Of a DNA stretch of 64,000 nucleotides, positions 31,567 to 39,818 are shown piece by piece. The stretch is from JALYXI01 sp963795835 (GTDB taxonomy: Bacteria > Acidobacteriota > Terriglobia > Bryobacterales > Bryobacteraceae): NCBI GenBank assembly GCA_963795835.1, contig CAWCJC010000001.1:186001-250000 (forward strand), read 5' to 3'. Both the position numbers and the translations under genes were made by a program. Numbering within the stretch: position 1 is the stretch's first letter; each line of letters begins with the position of its first letter. The notes beneath the pieces were generated by a model. The model was not told the origin of the DNA, did not search any database, and saw nothing but the letters and a program-made list of their open reading frames with translations.

Positions 31567-33384
31567 ATGCGTTGCCTACTTCTAATCTCTCTGGCGGCGC
31601 TGTGCTGCTGTACCCTCCCCCCTTCTCCCTCAATGATCGCCAAAGATATTCACTCGAACGGAAATCCGCAACAGATTGCGGTGCGGCATGTAGATCTGGA
31701 TCTTTCGGTTTCGTTTGAGGAGCGAAAGCTCAAAGGCTCGGTAGTGCTTTGGTTGGAACAGATCGAGAAGACCGCGACCAAGGTGGTACTCGACACGCGG
31801 AACCTGGAAATTGCGAGTGCCGAAACCTCGACAGACAACTCCAACTTTGTTCCGGCCCGCTTCGAGCTTGCCGCGCCGGATAAGATTCTGGGGAGCGCTC
31901 TCACTGTCGATGTTCCAAACGGGGCTCGTTTCGTGAGAATCCACTATGCGACCAGGCCCGAAGCTTCCGGCCTGCAATGGTTACTACCGGCCCAGACCGC
32001 AGGCAAGACGCGGCCATTCCTGTTTTCCCAGAATGAGCCAATTGCCGCGCGCAGCTGGATTCCGCTGCAGGACTCCCCGGCAGTCCGGATCACTTACTCG
32101 GCCAAGATTGCCGCCCCCGCGGGATTGGTCGCCGTCATGAGCGCGGAGCATGACCCAGGTGCGGAGGGCGTGTTTCGGTTCCACATGAATGAACGCGTGC
32201 CCTCTTACCTGATCGCGCTCGCCGTCGGCGATATCGCCTTCGAGAAAACCGGTCCGCGCACAGGCGTGTACGCGGAACCCTCGGTGGTTCACAAAGCCGC
32301 AAAGGAATTCGAAGACATGGAGAAGATGCTGGAAGCGGCCGAGCGTCTGTTCGGACCTTACCGCTGGGGGCGGTACGACGTCCTGGTTCTGCCGCCCAGC
32401 TTCCCGTTCGGCGGCATGGAAAATCCGCGTCTGACCTTTGCCACACCCACCGTGCTCGCAGGCGACAAGAGCCTGGTCTCGCTGGTAGCGCATGAGATGG
32501 CGCACTCGTGGTCGGGCAACCTGGTGACCAATGCAACATGGAGCGACTTTTGGTTGAACGAAGGCTTCACCGTTTATATCGAGCGCCGAATCTTAGAAGC
32601 GGTCTATGGGCGCGAGCGCGAAGAGATGGAAGCGCAATTGGGACGCGCGGAACTGCAGCAGGAGATAGCCGGACTGGCGGCGAAAGACACGGTTCTGCAT
32701 GTGGATCTCACAGGCCGCGATCCCGACGATGGGATGACGTTAGTACCGTACGAGAAAGGCTATCTCATGCTTCGGCAGGCAGAGGAGCAATTAGGGCGCG
32801 CACGCTTCGATGCTTATTTGAAGGGCTATTTCGACCATTTCGCGTTTCAGAGCATCACAACCGCGCAGGCTCTGGACTATATGAAGGCGCAGTTACCTGA
32901 GCTCGCCGCAAAAGTTCCACTCGAGGCTTACATTTATCAGCCGGGAATTCCCGCAGGGGCGCCCGATCCAAAATCGGCGGCGCTCGCGCGAGCGGGCCAG
33001 GCGGCAAAGGATTTTCGTCTGGATGCCCGGAACTGGACGACGCAGGAATTGCTCTACTTCTTGCGCGCTCTGCCCGCGTCCCTGTCAGCTGCGCAAATGG
33101 CACAGTTGGACGCTGCGTTTCATCTGACCGGGACGGGCAATGACGAAATTCTGCAGCAGTGGCTCATGATGTCGATCGCGAACGGCTACAAGCCCGCTGA
33201 CGCCGCTCTCGAACACTTTCTGATGACCGTCGGGCGGCGCAAGTACATTAAGCCCTTGTATGCGGAGTTGATGAAGACGCCGGAGGGGCAGGCGCGCGCG
33301 AAACAGATCTACGCGCGGGCGCGGGCCGGATATCACCCCATGGCGCAATCGGTGGTGGATGCCGTCGTGAATCCGGGAAAGTGA
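31567..33384 (+). CDS. M1 family aminopeptidase, leukotriene A4 hydrolase-like
   Basis: Zinc metallopeptidase of 605 residues that removes N-terminal residues from peptides. The signal region MRCLLLISLAALCCCT has possible lipobox cysteines, so it may be a lipoprotein. The substrate-anchoring GGMENP motif precedes the zinc site HEMAHSW (His309, Glu310, His313) with the third ligand Glu332 exactly 18 residues on (FWLNEGFTVYI). A catalytic Tyr is expected in VPYEKGYLML. The C-terminal about 130 residues match the helical leukotriene-A4-hydrolase domain. Start ATG 31567 has a Shine-Dalgarno AAGGG at 31556-31560. It is divergent from the methyltransferase. Confidence 0.92.
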   Translation: MRCLLLISLAALCCCTLPPSPSMIAKDIHSNGNPQQIAVRHVDLDLSVSFEERKLKGSVVLWLEQIEKTATKVVLDTRNLEIASAETSTDNSNFVPARFELAAPDKILGSALTVDVPNGARFVRIHYATRPEASGLQWLLPAQTAGKTRPFLFSQNEPIAARSWIPLQDSPAVRITYSAKIAAPAGLVAVMSAEHDPGAEGVFRFHMNERVPSYLIALAVGDIAFEKTGPRTGVYAEPSVVHKAAKEFEDMEKMLEAAERLFGPYRWGRYDVLVLPPSFPFGGMENPRLTFATPTVLAGDKSLVSLVAHEMAHSWSGNLVTNATWSDFWLNEGFTVYIERRILEAVYGREREEMEAQLGRAELQQEIAGLAAKDTVLHVDLTGRDPDDGMTLVPYEKGYLMLRQAEEQLGRARFDAYLKGYFDHFAFQSITTAQALDYMKAQLPELAAKVPLEAYIYQPGIPAGAPDPKSAALARAGQAAKDFRLDARNWTTQELLYFLRALPASLSAAQMAQLDAAFHLTGTGNDEILQQWLMMSIANGYKPADAALEHFLMTVGRRKYIKPLYAELMKTPEGQARAKQIYARARAGYHPMAQSVVDAVVNPGK

Positions 33385-33430
33385 ACAAAAACGCCGCAGT
33401 CAGAACCAACAGATTGAATGCCTCCGCAGC

Positions 33431-33658
33431 TTACGGCCTCATCTGGCGAGCGTTCCGGATCAAGCGGTCAAACAGTTTCGAAGCTCCGTAGATATCGCGC
33501 GCTGCACAGATACGCAAAGTCTTATCGGCGATCTCTCCATAGGGATCCGCCTCAATCGCCTCGATCAGCGGAACCCAATCCGGCATACTTCCTCGCGCCA
33601 GAATGTCTTCGATTGCCGCAAGCGTAAACCCTTCGTGGGTAAGGTGCCTGTGCCTCAT
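33431..33658 (-). CDS. Small protein paired with AbiEii-like nucleotidyltransferase (putative partner)
   Basis: A 75-residue helical protein (GFTLAAIEDILARGSMPDWV, KLFDRLIRNARQ). It overlaps the end of the nucleotidyltransferase gene by 4 bases (ATGA, 33655-33658), so the pair is translated together. No DNA-binding motif is clear. The arrangement, a nucleotidyltransferase of the AbiEii type with a tightly coupled small gene, resembles toxin-antitoxin modules, but here the small gene is second and smaller than AbiEi antitoxins. The function is unknown. The assignment as antitoxin or substrate partner is inference. Confidence 0.62.
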   Translation of the reverse strand: MRHRHLTHEGFTLAAIEDILARGSMPDWVPLIEAIEADPYGEIADKTLRICAARDIYGASKLFDRLIRNARQMRP

Positions 33659-34455
33659 GTCTTAAGCCCTGGCAACGGGGGAACGTCCAGGGCCTCTCCG
33701 CGCCCGCGAGCGTCACGCCATTCTTTCAGAGATTCCCAAGCCGTGTCCGCGTTCGGGGAGAGATCGGCCTTCATCAGCGCGGCGAAGTCTAAGAGCAGCC
33801 GGTCGGAAAGACTTGCCGCCATCGCAGCGACATTAGCCCACAAATTGAGCGGCGCTCGAATCCCTTTGTATTCGGCAAGATCGACCTTATCCAAATCGTA
33901 AGGACGTGGATCGGCGAGCTGCTTGACAAGCTGAGTCCGTACCGCCCATGTGTCCCCGTTCTTTTGCGGGTAGAGGTCGTCCATAGCGGCCAGCGAGGTC
34001 ACGGCAGCGTCGAAACCCTGGTGGGAGGCCAACGCTACAAGGTCGAGATAGTCGCGCGTCGCGTTGCGATCCAAACACAAGAATGCTTTTATCCGTAGAA
34101 TTTCCGGCAGGGTGGGAAGCCGGACGTCAACCGTACCCACACGCATCGTTGTAGTTTCCAGCGGTTGAGTACGGCGTAACTGACGGACGCCGGTGTCAAT
34201 CCCGTCAAGCGATCGCAGAATAAGAAGGGGACGCCGGACGCGCGCCGTCTCCCAGCCGGCTACTGCCTCGAGATCATTTAAAACTTCATCAAATCGGCCC
34301 CGTAAATCGGGCAATACATGATCGTGGTCGAACGAGACGCGATGGCCAGCATAAAGAGCGCTTGCCGTACCGCCAACAACAACGGCGTCGGGAAAGACGC
34401 GCTGCAAATGGCAAAGCGAGGTCAGCACTTGATCCCATTCGGGTTGTTGGGTCAA
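33655..34455 (-). CDS. AbiEii-type nucleotidyltransferase
   Basis: A 266-residue protein of the nucleotidyltransferase superfamily (AbiEii/DUF1814-like). The family core is visible as VVVGGTASALYAGHRVSFDHDHV (residues 25-47): GG(T) helix, then the acidic pair at Asp43 and Asp45 expected to bind metal. A helical region with RNATRDYLDLVALASH is typical of the family (LRD.YD pattern). In AbiE-type systems the enzyme is a toxin that transfers nucleotides to tRNA or another target. The 4-base overlap with the next gene suggests a two-gene module. It lies between an M1 peptidase and a Tat oxidoreductase, with no other defence genes. Confidence 0.75.
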   Translation of the reverse strand: MTQQPEWDQVLTSLCHLQRVFPDAVVVGGTASALYAGHRVSFDHDHVLPDLRGRFDEVLNDLEAVAGWETARVRRPLLILRSLDGIDTGVRQLRRTQPLETTTMRVGTVDVRLPTLPEILRIKAFLCLDRNATRDYLDLVALASHQGFDAAVTSLAAMDDLYPQKNGDTWAVRTQLVKQLADPRPYDLDKVDLAEYKGIRAPLNLWANVAAMAASLSDRLLLDFAALMKADLSPNADTAWESLKEWRDARGRGEALDVPPLPGLKT

Positions 34456-34507
34456 ACCTCAGCCTCCCTACATCAGCGTAACTCACGGCGTTCGGTAAAC
34501 TGATTCC

Positions 34508-35815
34508 GTGAGCGAGCACAATCGGCGAACCTTTTTCTTCATGCAAGGGGCGGCGCTGGCCGCATCGGCGTCGAAGCTGCACGGCGCGGACGACAAGGTC
34601 AACGTTGCGGTGATCGGATTAGGCGGGCGCGGGCGAGACCACATCCGCGAGTACTTGAAGCTTCCGGATGCGCGCATCGTTGCGCTGTGTGACGTCGATC
34701 AGGGGTCGCTCGAACGCGCCCAGGCCCAGGTCAAGAACGCAACGGGCACGCAACCCATCGGCTACAGCGACATGCGCAAAGTGTTCGATGACAAGAACGT
34801 GCAGGCTGTCTCCATGCCGCTTCCGAATCACTGGCATGCGCTGGCGACCATCTGGGCAGTCCAGGCCGGCAAAGATGTGTACGTCGAAAAGCCCGCTTGC
34901 CACAATCCGTTCGAAGGAATCCAGATGGTGGCTGCCGCGCGCAAGTACGGCCGCATGGTGCAAGTTGGCAGCCAGGGGCGGTCCCGGCCCCATAAGATCC
35001 AGGCGATCGGACTCCTGAAAGAAGGTGCCATCGGGCAGGTGTATCTGGCAAAGGGAATCTGCTTTAAGCGCAGGCCCTCCATTGGACATAAGCCGGATTC
35101 GCCGGTGCCGCCCGGTGTCGATTGGGATAAGTTCCTGGGCCCCGCGCCCATGCGCCCCTTCAACGAGCTGCGCTTCAAGTACAACTGGCATTGGTTTTGG
35201 GACACAGGCAACGGAGACATCGGGAACCAGGGAGTCCATGAAATGGATATCGCGCGGTGGGGTTTGGGCGTGGAGGGTCTCCCGTTGGGCGTCAGTTCCA
35301 CGGGCGGCAAGTTTGTGTACATCGACGATCAGGAAACGCCCAATACGCAGATGGCCACGTTCGATTACGGCAACGGCAAGGAGCTCATGTTCGAAGTGCG
35401 CGGCCTGCCGACTGGTCCGGAAGGTCTGCTGCCGGTGCGCGGTACCAACACGGTCGCGAACCTCTTCTACGGCAGCGAAGGCTGGATGGCGCTGGACGAC
35501 AACGGCTTCCAGATCTACAAGGGCGATAAAAGCGAAAAAACAATGGATGTGAAGGACGTCACCCCGGGCGATGCCGGACCCCACATGTCCAACTTCCTGA
35601 GCGCGGTAAGAAGCCGGAATGCGCGGGACTTACATGCGGACGTACAGGTGGGAGTCACTTCGGCCGACCTATGCCACTTAGCGAATATCAGCTACCGGCT
35701 AAAGAGGAGCTTGAAGTTTGACCCCTCGCAACAGAAGTTCGTAGGCGATAGTGAGGCGGACGCGATGCTGACCCGAAATTACCGTGAGCCGTATGTGGTG
35801 CCCAGAATCAGCTAA
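34508..35815 (+). CDS. Tat-exported Gfo/Idh/MocA family oxidoreductase
   Basis: A 435-residue NAD(P)-binding oxidoreductase of the same family as the one at 6920-8227 and similarly exported. The Tat-like signal is NRRTFFFMQGAALAASASKL. The Rossmann motif is VAVIGLGGRGRDHI (about 35-48), the cofactor lysine is in DVYVEKPACHN, and the catalytic region includes WHWFWDTGNGDIGNQGVHE with a His-type general acid. The start is a GTG at 34508. It is divergent from the nucleotidyltransferase (52 bases between starts). The substrate is unknown. The family typically acts on exported sugars or polyols in these phyla. Confidence 0.92.
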   Translation: MSEHNRRTFFFMQGAALAASASKLHGADDKVNVAVIGLGGRGRDHIREYLKLPDARIVALCDVDQGSLERAQAQVKNATGTQPIGYSDMRKVFDDKNVQAVSMPLPNHWHALATIWAVQAGKDVYVEKPACHNPFEGIQMVAAARKYGRMVQVGSQGRSRPHKIQAIGLLKEGAIGQVYLAKGICFKRRPSIGHKPDSPVPPGVDWDKFLGPAPMRPFNELRFKYNWHWFWDTGNGDIGNQGVHEMDIARWGLGVEGLPLGVSSTGGKFVYIDDQETPNTQMATFDYGNGKELMFEVRGLPTGPEGLLPVRGTNTVANLFYGSEGWMALDDNGFQIYKGDKSEKTMDVKDVTPGDAGPHMSNFLSAVRSRNARDLHADVQVGVTSADLCHLANISYRLKRSLKFDPSQQKFVGDSEADAMLTRNYREPYVVPRIS

Positions 35816-35836
35816 TCGAACAACCCGCCAGCCGGA

Positions 35837-37453
35837 CTATAGCCTGCAGCTCCAGGCCGGCAGCGCTGACTTTCCGGTCTTGCGGGCAAGCAAAAAGACG
35901 CGCGTATCGGAGGCGATTCGTAGGTCCCGCCCCTCCAGCATCTGAGCATTCAGCCATGTGCGCGGCGCCAGAAAATCGGATTGCGGACGGGAAATTACCA
36001 GTTGCTGAAATTCCGCGATGTTCTTCCCGAAAATACTGGTGCCGATCGGCTTCGGATTCGCAAGACCCCATGCCTTGAGCCGTTCTTGGTAACCGCTCCA
36101 TTGCCCGCCCGAGAATTCCGGCACATTCAGGATGACTCCGAGCCAATGCAAATGCGGCTCCAAACGGAAGTTCCGATCTTCCGGATCGACGTACCCGTAG
36201 CGGACCTGCCGCAACGGTAGTACAGCGGAGTAAAACTCATCGTCGGTGTCGAGAATAATCAGGTCAGTATCCCGGCGCTCTTCGCAGTAGGAGGAAAGCG
36301 CTTTTGCTGTGGGAATCGTATTGCCCCCCTGATAGGGCAAACCCCAAGTGGCGCCCGGGCTGGCTACTTTCACCGCGAACGCCACGCTCAAGATGGCTAG
36401 AGTCGAACCCTTTCGAAGCGCGGGCAGAAAACTGGCAGCCAGAATCGCGAGCGCCGGGATCAGCGGAAGCATATATTGCACGCTGCGATATTGAAAAATC
36501 AGGAGTGCGGAGCCAAACACGGCCAGCCAGCAGCCGAGCAGAGAGGGCCAGGGAATCCCGTGCGCCTCCAGAGCGCGATCCCAAACGCCGGAAGCGCAAG
36601 CAGACTCAACAACGCCAGTTCAGGATCACCATACCAAAGCCGGGACAAATAGAACCCGATCTGGTTTTCCTGTGACGTCTGTGGCGGCTTGCCTCCAAAG
36701 GCCAGCAGTTGCACACCGAAATATTCCGCGATAAACCAGTCCCGATGGACCAGCAGTTGGTAAACGTGCCAGGGCAGCACGATGGCAAAGGCAATCGCGG
36801 CGCTTTGAATCAGGGAGCGGATTCTGGGCCGCGCCTCACCCGTGGAGAAAATCCAGAACAGAGCAACAACCGTGAAAGGCAGCAAGCCCGCAATGCTCTT
36901 CGTCAGGATCGCGCAACCGGCCCCGATCCCAAACCATATGATGGTCCTGCGCTCCCGCATCGCTGTATCGCGATGAAACGCGGCGAAGCATCCGGTCAAA
37001 CAAGCGCAGAGCAGAATGTCGGTCAGGTTCGCGCGAGCCAGCGTGTGAAAGAGCCGGTCGGAAACCAGCAGCACAATTGCTGCCCAACCTCCCCCTCTGG
37101 TGAGGCCGAAGGCGAAAAGACAGATCGCGACGCCCGCCAAAATGGCAGGGAGGCGGATACCGAGCGAATTCACGCCAAGCAACTTGATCGTCAGAGCCGG
37201 ATAGCCACATCAGCAGCGGTGGTTTGAATAAAACGTAGCGGTCCAGAAACGTTTGCGTCGGCCAGTTGCCCTGGAGCGCCATGTGGATTGCCTCGCGCGT
37301 ATAGACGGCTTCATCCTGCGCGCCCAGCTTGCGTACGGGGTCGATGTAGCCGGTAACCAGGCCCGCGTTCCAGATATTCCAGCCGATCGCCGTCAACGCG
37401 ACCACCAACATCGCGGCCTTGATAAGATTCGCTCGGGACAGAACCGCTATCAT
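35837..37453 (-). CDS. GT39-like membrane glycosyltransferase (two frameshifts)
   Basis: Dolichyl-phosphate-mannose/ArnT-type integral membrane glycosyltransferase that transfers sugar from a polyprenyl-phosphate donor. Corrected length is 538 residues. The N-terminus MIAVLSRANLIKAAMLVVAL is a first membrane segment. It is followed by the GT39-type acidic loop (GAQDEAVYTREA) and FKPPLLMWLS, then by many hydrophobic segments. The frame breaks at 37197-37198 (one extra base) and at 36551-36553 (one missing base, GGG for an expected GGGG). Reading across both gives continuous family sequence to the stop at 35837. Divergent start codons with hemW lie 10 bases apart. Confidence 0.82.
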
Positions 37454-37463
37454 AAAGGTTCCA

Positions 37464-38525
37464 GTGGCCGGGATCTACCTCTCATACCCGTTTTGCGCCC
37501 AGAAGTGTACGTTCTGTAATTTTGCGTCTGGCGTGCACGGAAGCGACGTGGAAGCTCGGTACCGCGAAGAGCTGTTGCGCGAGATTCGCGGGACGCCCCT
37601 TCCTTTCGTGCCGGACACGTTGTATTTCGGGGGTGGCACGCCCAGCAGGATGACCGCCCAGGACCTGGACGCGGTCCTTGACGCGCTGCCCTATAGCTTT
37701 CACGAAGCGACCCTGGAAGCCGCACCCGGCACGCTGACTTCCGCTACGGTCCGGCGCTTCAATCGCGTGTCGTTCGGCGTACAGTCCTTCGTTACGACGG
37801 AGTTACGCCGCACCGGGCGCATGCATACAGCGGAAACCGTCCAGCAAGATGTGGAGCTGCTTCGCCGCGAAGGGATCTCAAACTTCAACATCGACCTGAT
37901 CGCCGGGCTGCCCGGGCAGACGGAAGAATCCTGGGAGACGTCTCTGCAGTGGATCGACCGCCTTCAGGCGCCGCACGTTTCGGTCTACATGTTTGAGATC
38001 GATCAGGACAGCCGCTTGGGTTCGGAGGTCTTGCTGAACGGAAAACGATACGGCGCGCGGGATGTGCCGGACGAGGATCTCACTGCGGCACTCTACGAAG
38101 CAGCGGTTTCCCGCTTGGCTCAGTTCGGCATTGAACGTTATGAGATCTCCAACTTCGCGCGCCCCGGTTTTGCGTCTCTACACAATTTGAAGTACTGGCA
38201 GCTTGCCCCCTACATCGGTTTCGGCGCCGACGCGCATTCCTTCGATGGCGCCAGCCGATGGCAAAATCCGGAGTCGATCGAGGAATATCTGGCTCGCCCG
38301 GCGCAAAGGAATTCGGAGCCGGCCCATCCTTCTGAGCGCTTCTGGGTGGGGCTGCGGCTTTCGGCTGGAATCGAACCTTCCGCCGCCGAGTGGCGTACTC
38401 ACGAGGCGCGAATCGGGCGTCTCGTTCAGCAGGGACTGCTCGAACGAAGCGGCCCCGCGTTGCGCCTCACCAGCCGTGGTGTCATGCTTTCGAACGAAGT
38501 TTTCGAGGAATTTCTCCCATCATGA
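37464..38525 (+). CDS. hemW: HemW-type radical SAM protein (coproporphyrinogen-oxidase-like)
   Basis: A 353-residue radical SAM protein. The cluster motif is CAQKCTFCNF, with cysteines 11, 15 and 18 (CxxxCxxC). The family signature continues with LYFGGGTPS, VSFGVQSF, NIDLIAGLPGQTEESW and an anaerobic coproporphyrinogen III oxidase-like C-terminal domain. HemW is now regarded as a haem chaperone that inserts haem into respiratory proteins rather than an oxidase. I start at GTG 37464 (reads MAGIYLSYPFCAQKC), with Shine-Dalgarno AAAGG at 37454-37458, because the upstream frame from 37419 has no family sequence. It overlaps the threonine aldolase start (ATGA, 38522-38525). Confidence 0.9.
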   Translation: MAGIYLSYPFCAQKCTFCNFASGVHGSDVEARYREELLREIRGTPLPFVPDTLYFGGGTPSRMTAQDLDAVLDALPYSFHEATLEAAPGTLTSATVRRFNRVSFGVQSFVTTELRRTGRMHTAETVQQDVELLRREGISNFNIDLIAGLPGQTEESWETSLQWIDRLQAPHVSVYMFEIDQDSRLGSEVLLNGKRYGARDVPDEDLTAALYEAAVSRLAQFGIERYEISNFARPGFASLHNLKYWQLAPYIGFGADAHSFDGASRWQNPESIEEYLARPAQRNSEPAHPSERFWVGLRLSAGIEPSAAEWRTHEARIGRLVQQGLLERSGPALRLTSRGVMLSNEVFEEFLPS

Positions 38526-39550
38526 TCGATTTACGAAGCGATACCGTGACTAAGCCTACTGAAGCAATGCGCCACGCCATGGCCAATGCGGAGGTGGGCG
38601 ACGACGTTTACGGAGAAGACCCAACCGTCAACGCGCTCGAACAAAGAGCCGCCGAGATCACCGGTAAAGAGGCCGCCCTGTTCGTACCCACCGGCACCAT
38701 GGGCAATAACATCGCAATCAAGCTGCATACCCGCCACGGCCAGGAGGTGATCTGCGATTCGCGGGCGCATCTGCTTGATTGGGAACTCTCTATGGTGGCT
38801 TGGTTTTCCGGCTGCCTGATCCGCGCTATCCCAACCGAAAACGGCATTTTGAGCTGGCCCGAAATTCGGAAAGCGGTGAAGCCGGTGGGACCGCACTGGG
38901 CGCCCACAGGGTGCATCGAAATCGAGAACACCCATAACATGGCGGGAGGGCGCGTTTACCCCCTCCAGACAATAGAAGAGATATGCCATGAGGCCCACGC
39001 CATGGGTATCAAGGTCCACATGGACGGCGCGCGTGTTTTCAACGCTGCCCAAGCATCGGGAGTGCTGGTTTGCGACGTTGTCCGGCACGTGGATACGGTG
39101 ATGTTCTGTCTATCGAAAGCTCTCGGCGCACCGGCGGGGTCGATGCTGTGCGGAACCAAGGAGGCTATGGACGAAGGGCGCCTCCTTCGCAAACGCCTGG
39201 GGGGCGGCATGCGGCAGGTGGGAGTTCTGGCCGCGGCGGGGCTGATTGCGATGGAGGACTCACCGCGGGGGTTAGAGGAGGATCACAAGAATGCTCAATA
39301 CCTCTCCGGGCAGATTGCTCGGATGCCGGGCATCATGATAGACCCTCAAAGCGTTCAGACAAATATCGTCATCTTCGACGTCAGCAAGACGGGACGAACT
39401 GCTCAGGAATTAAGCGCGGAGATGAAGAAAAGGGGAGTGCTGATGAATGGCATCAGCACCACCCAGATGCGGGCCGTGACTCATTACGACGTGTGCCACG
39501 GCGATTGCGAAACAGCTACTTATCAGCTATGTCAGTGTCTTTTGGGATAA
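38522..39550 (+). CDS. ltaE: Low-specificity L-threonine aldolase
   Basis: PLP enzyme cleaving L-threonine or L-allo-threonine to glycine and acetaldehyde. The 342-residue protein begins MIDLRSDTVTKPTEAMRHAM, the signature LtaE N-terminus. It contains GEDPTVNALEQRAA, a conserved MDGARVFNAA and the PLP-lysine segment FCLSKALGAPAGSML. The ATG at 38522 overlaps the hemW stop by 4 bases, so translation is coupled. The family is well conserved and the length is standard. Confidence 0.95.
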   Translation: MIDLRSDTVTKPTEAMRHAMANAEVGDDVYGEDPTVNALEQRAAEITGKEAALFVPTGTMGNNIAIKLHTRHGQEVICDSRAHLLDWELSMVAWFSGCLIRAIPTENGILSWPEIRKAVKPVGPHWAPTGCIEIENTHNMAGGRVYPLQTIEEICHEAHAMGIKVHMDGARVFNAAQASGVLVCDVVRHVDTVMFCLSKALGAPAGSMLCGTKEAMDEGRLLRKRLGGGMRQVGVLAAAGLIAMEDSPRGLEEDHKNAQYLSGQIARMPGIMIDPQSVQTNIVIFDVSKTGRTAQELSAEMKKRGVLMNGISTTQMRAVTHYDVCHGDCETATYQLCQCLLG

Positions 39551-39818
39551 AACGTACATTTTCGACTGTGTGCCTCGATAGCTCCCGTTTTTAATAGTCC
39601 CTGAGGATAGCGGTCGGCGGACTCTTCTGTGTCAGGTAGTTACGCCGAATAGCTTTTCCGATTTCCGTATAACCGCCTAACCTGACTACCAAAACCGAGA
39701 TATCGGCTATAATCTACGAATTTTGAGGACTTGACCTACTTACTCATCGCTTGTCATCGTTCCGCAATCTGTATGACGATAGTACGGTTGGGGCCCTTCG
39801 GGTCCCTGGGAGAACAGG
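39551..39818 (+). promoter_or_regulatory. Upstream region of the TonB-dependent receptor
   Basis: The longest non-coding gap in the window (268 bases). It contains a TATAAT at 39708-39713 with only a weak -35 candidate (CTGACT near 39682-39687), so it is a possible promoter. Nearer the gene lies a 25-base element at 39771-39795 shared with the TPR lipoprotein leader. After it comes GGGCCC-TTCG-GGTCCC (39792-39807), a stem with one mismatch around a UUCG-type loop. A Shine-Dalgarno-like GGGAGA at 39808-39813 precedes ATG 39819. I see no tRNA or recognisable riboswitch. Confidence 0.45.
39771..39795 (+). repeat. 25-base upstream element, copy A
   Basis: Identical in 20 of 25 positions to 52445-52469, with the central 12 bases ATAGTACGGTTG exactly shared. 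This copy ends 23 bases before the TonB-dependent receptor start codon. It may be a shared promoter or leader element. Confidence 0.5.
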
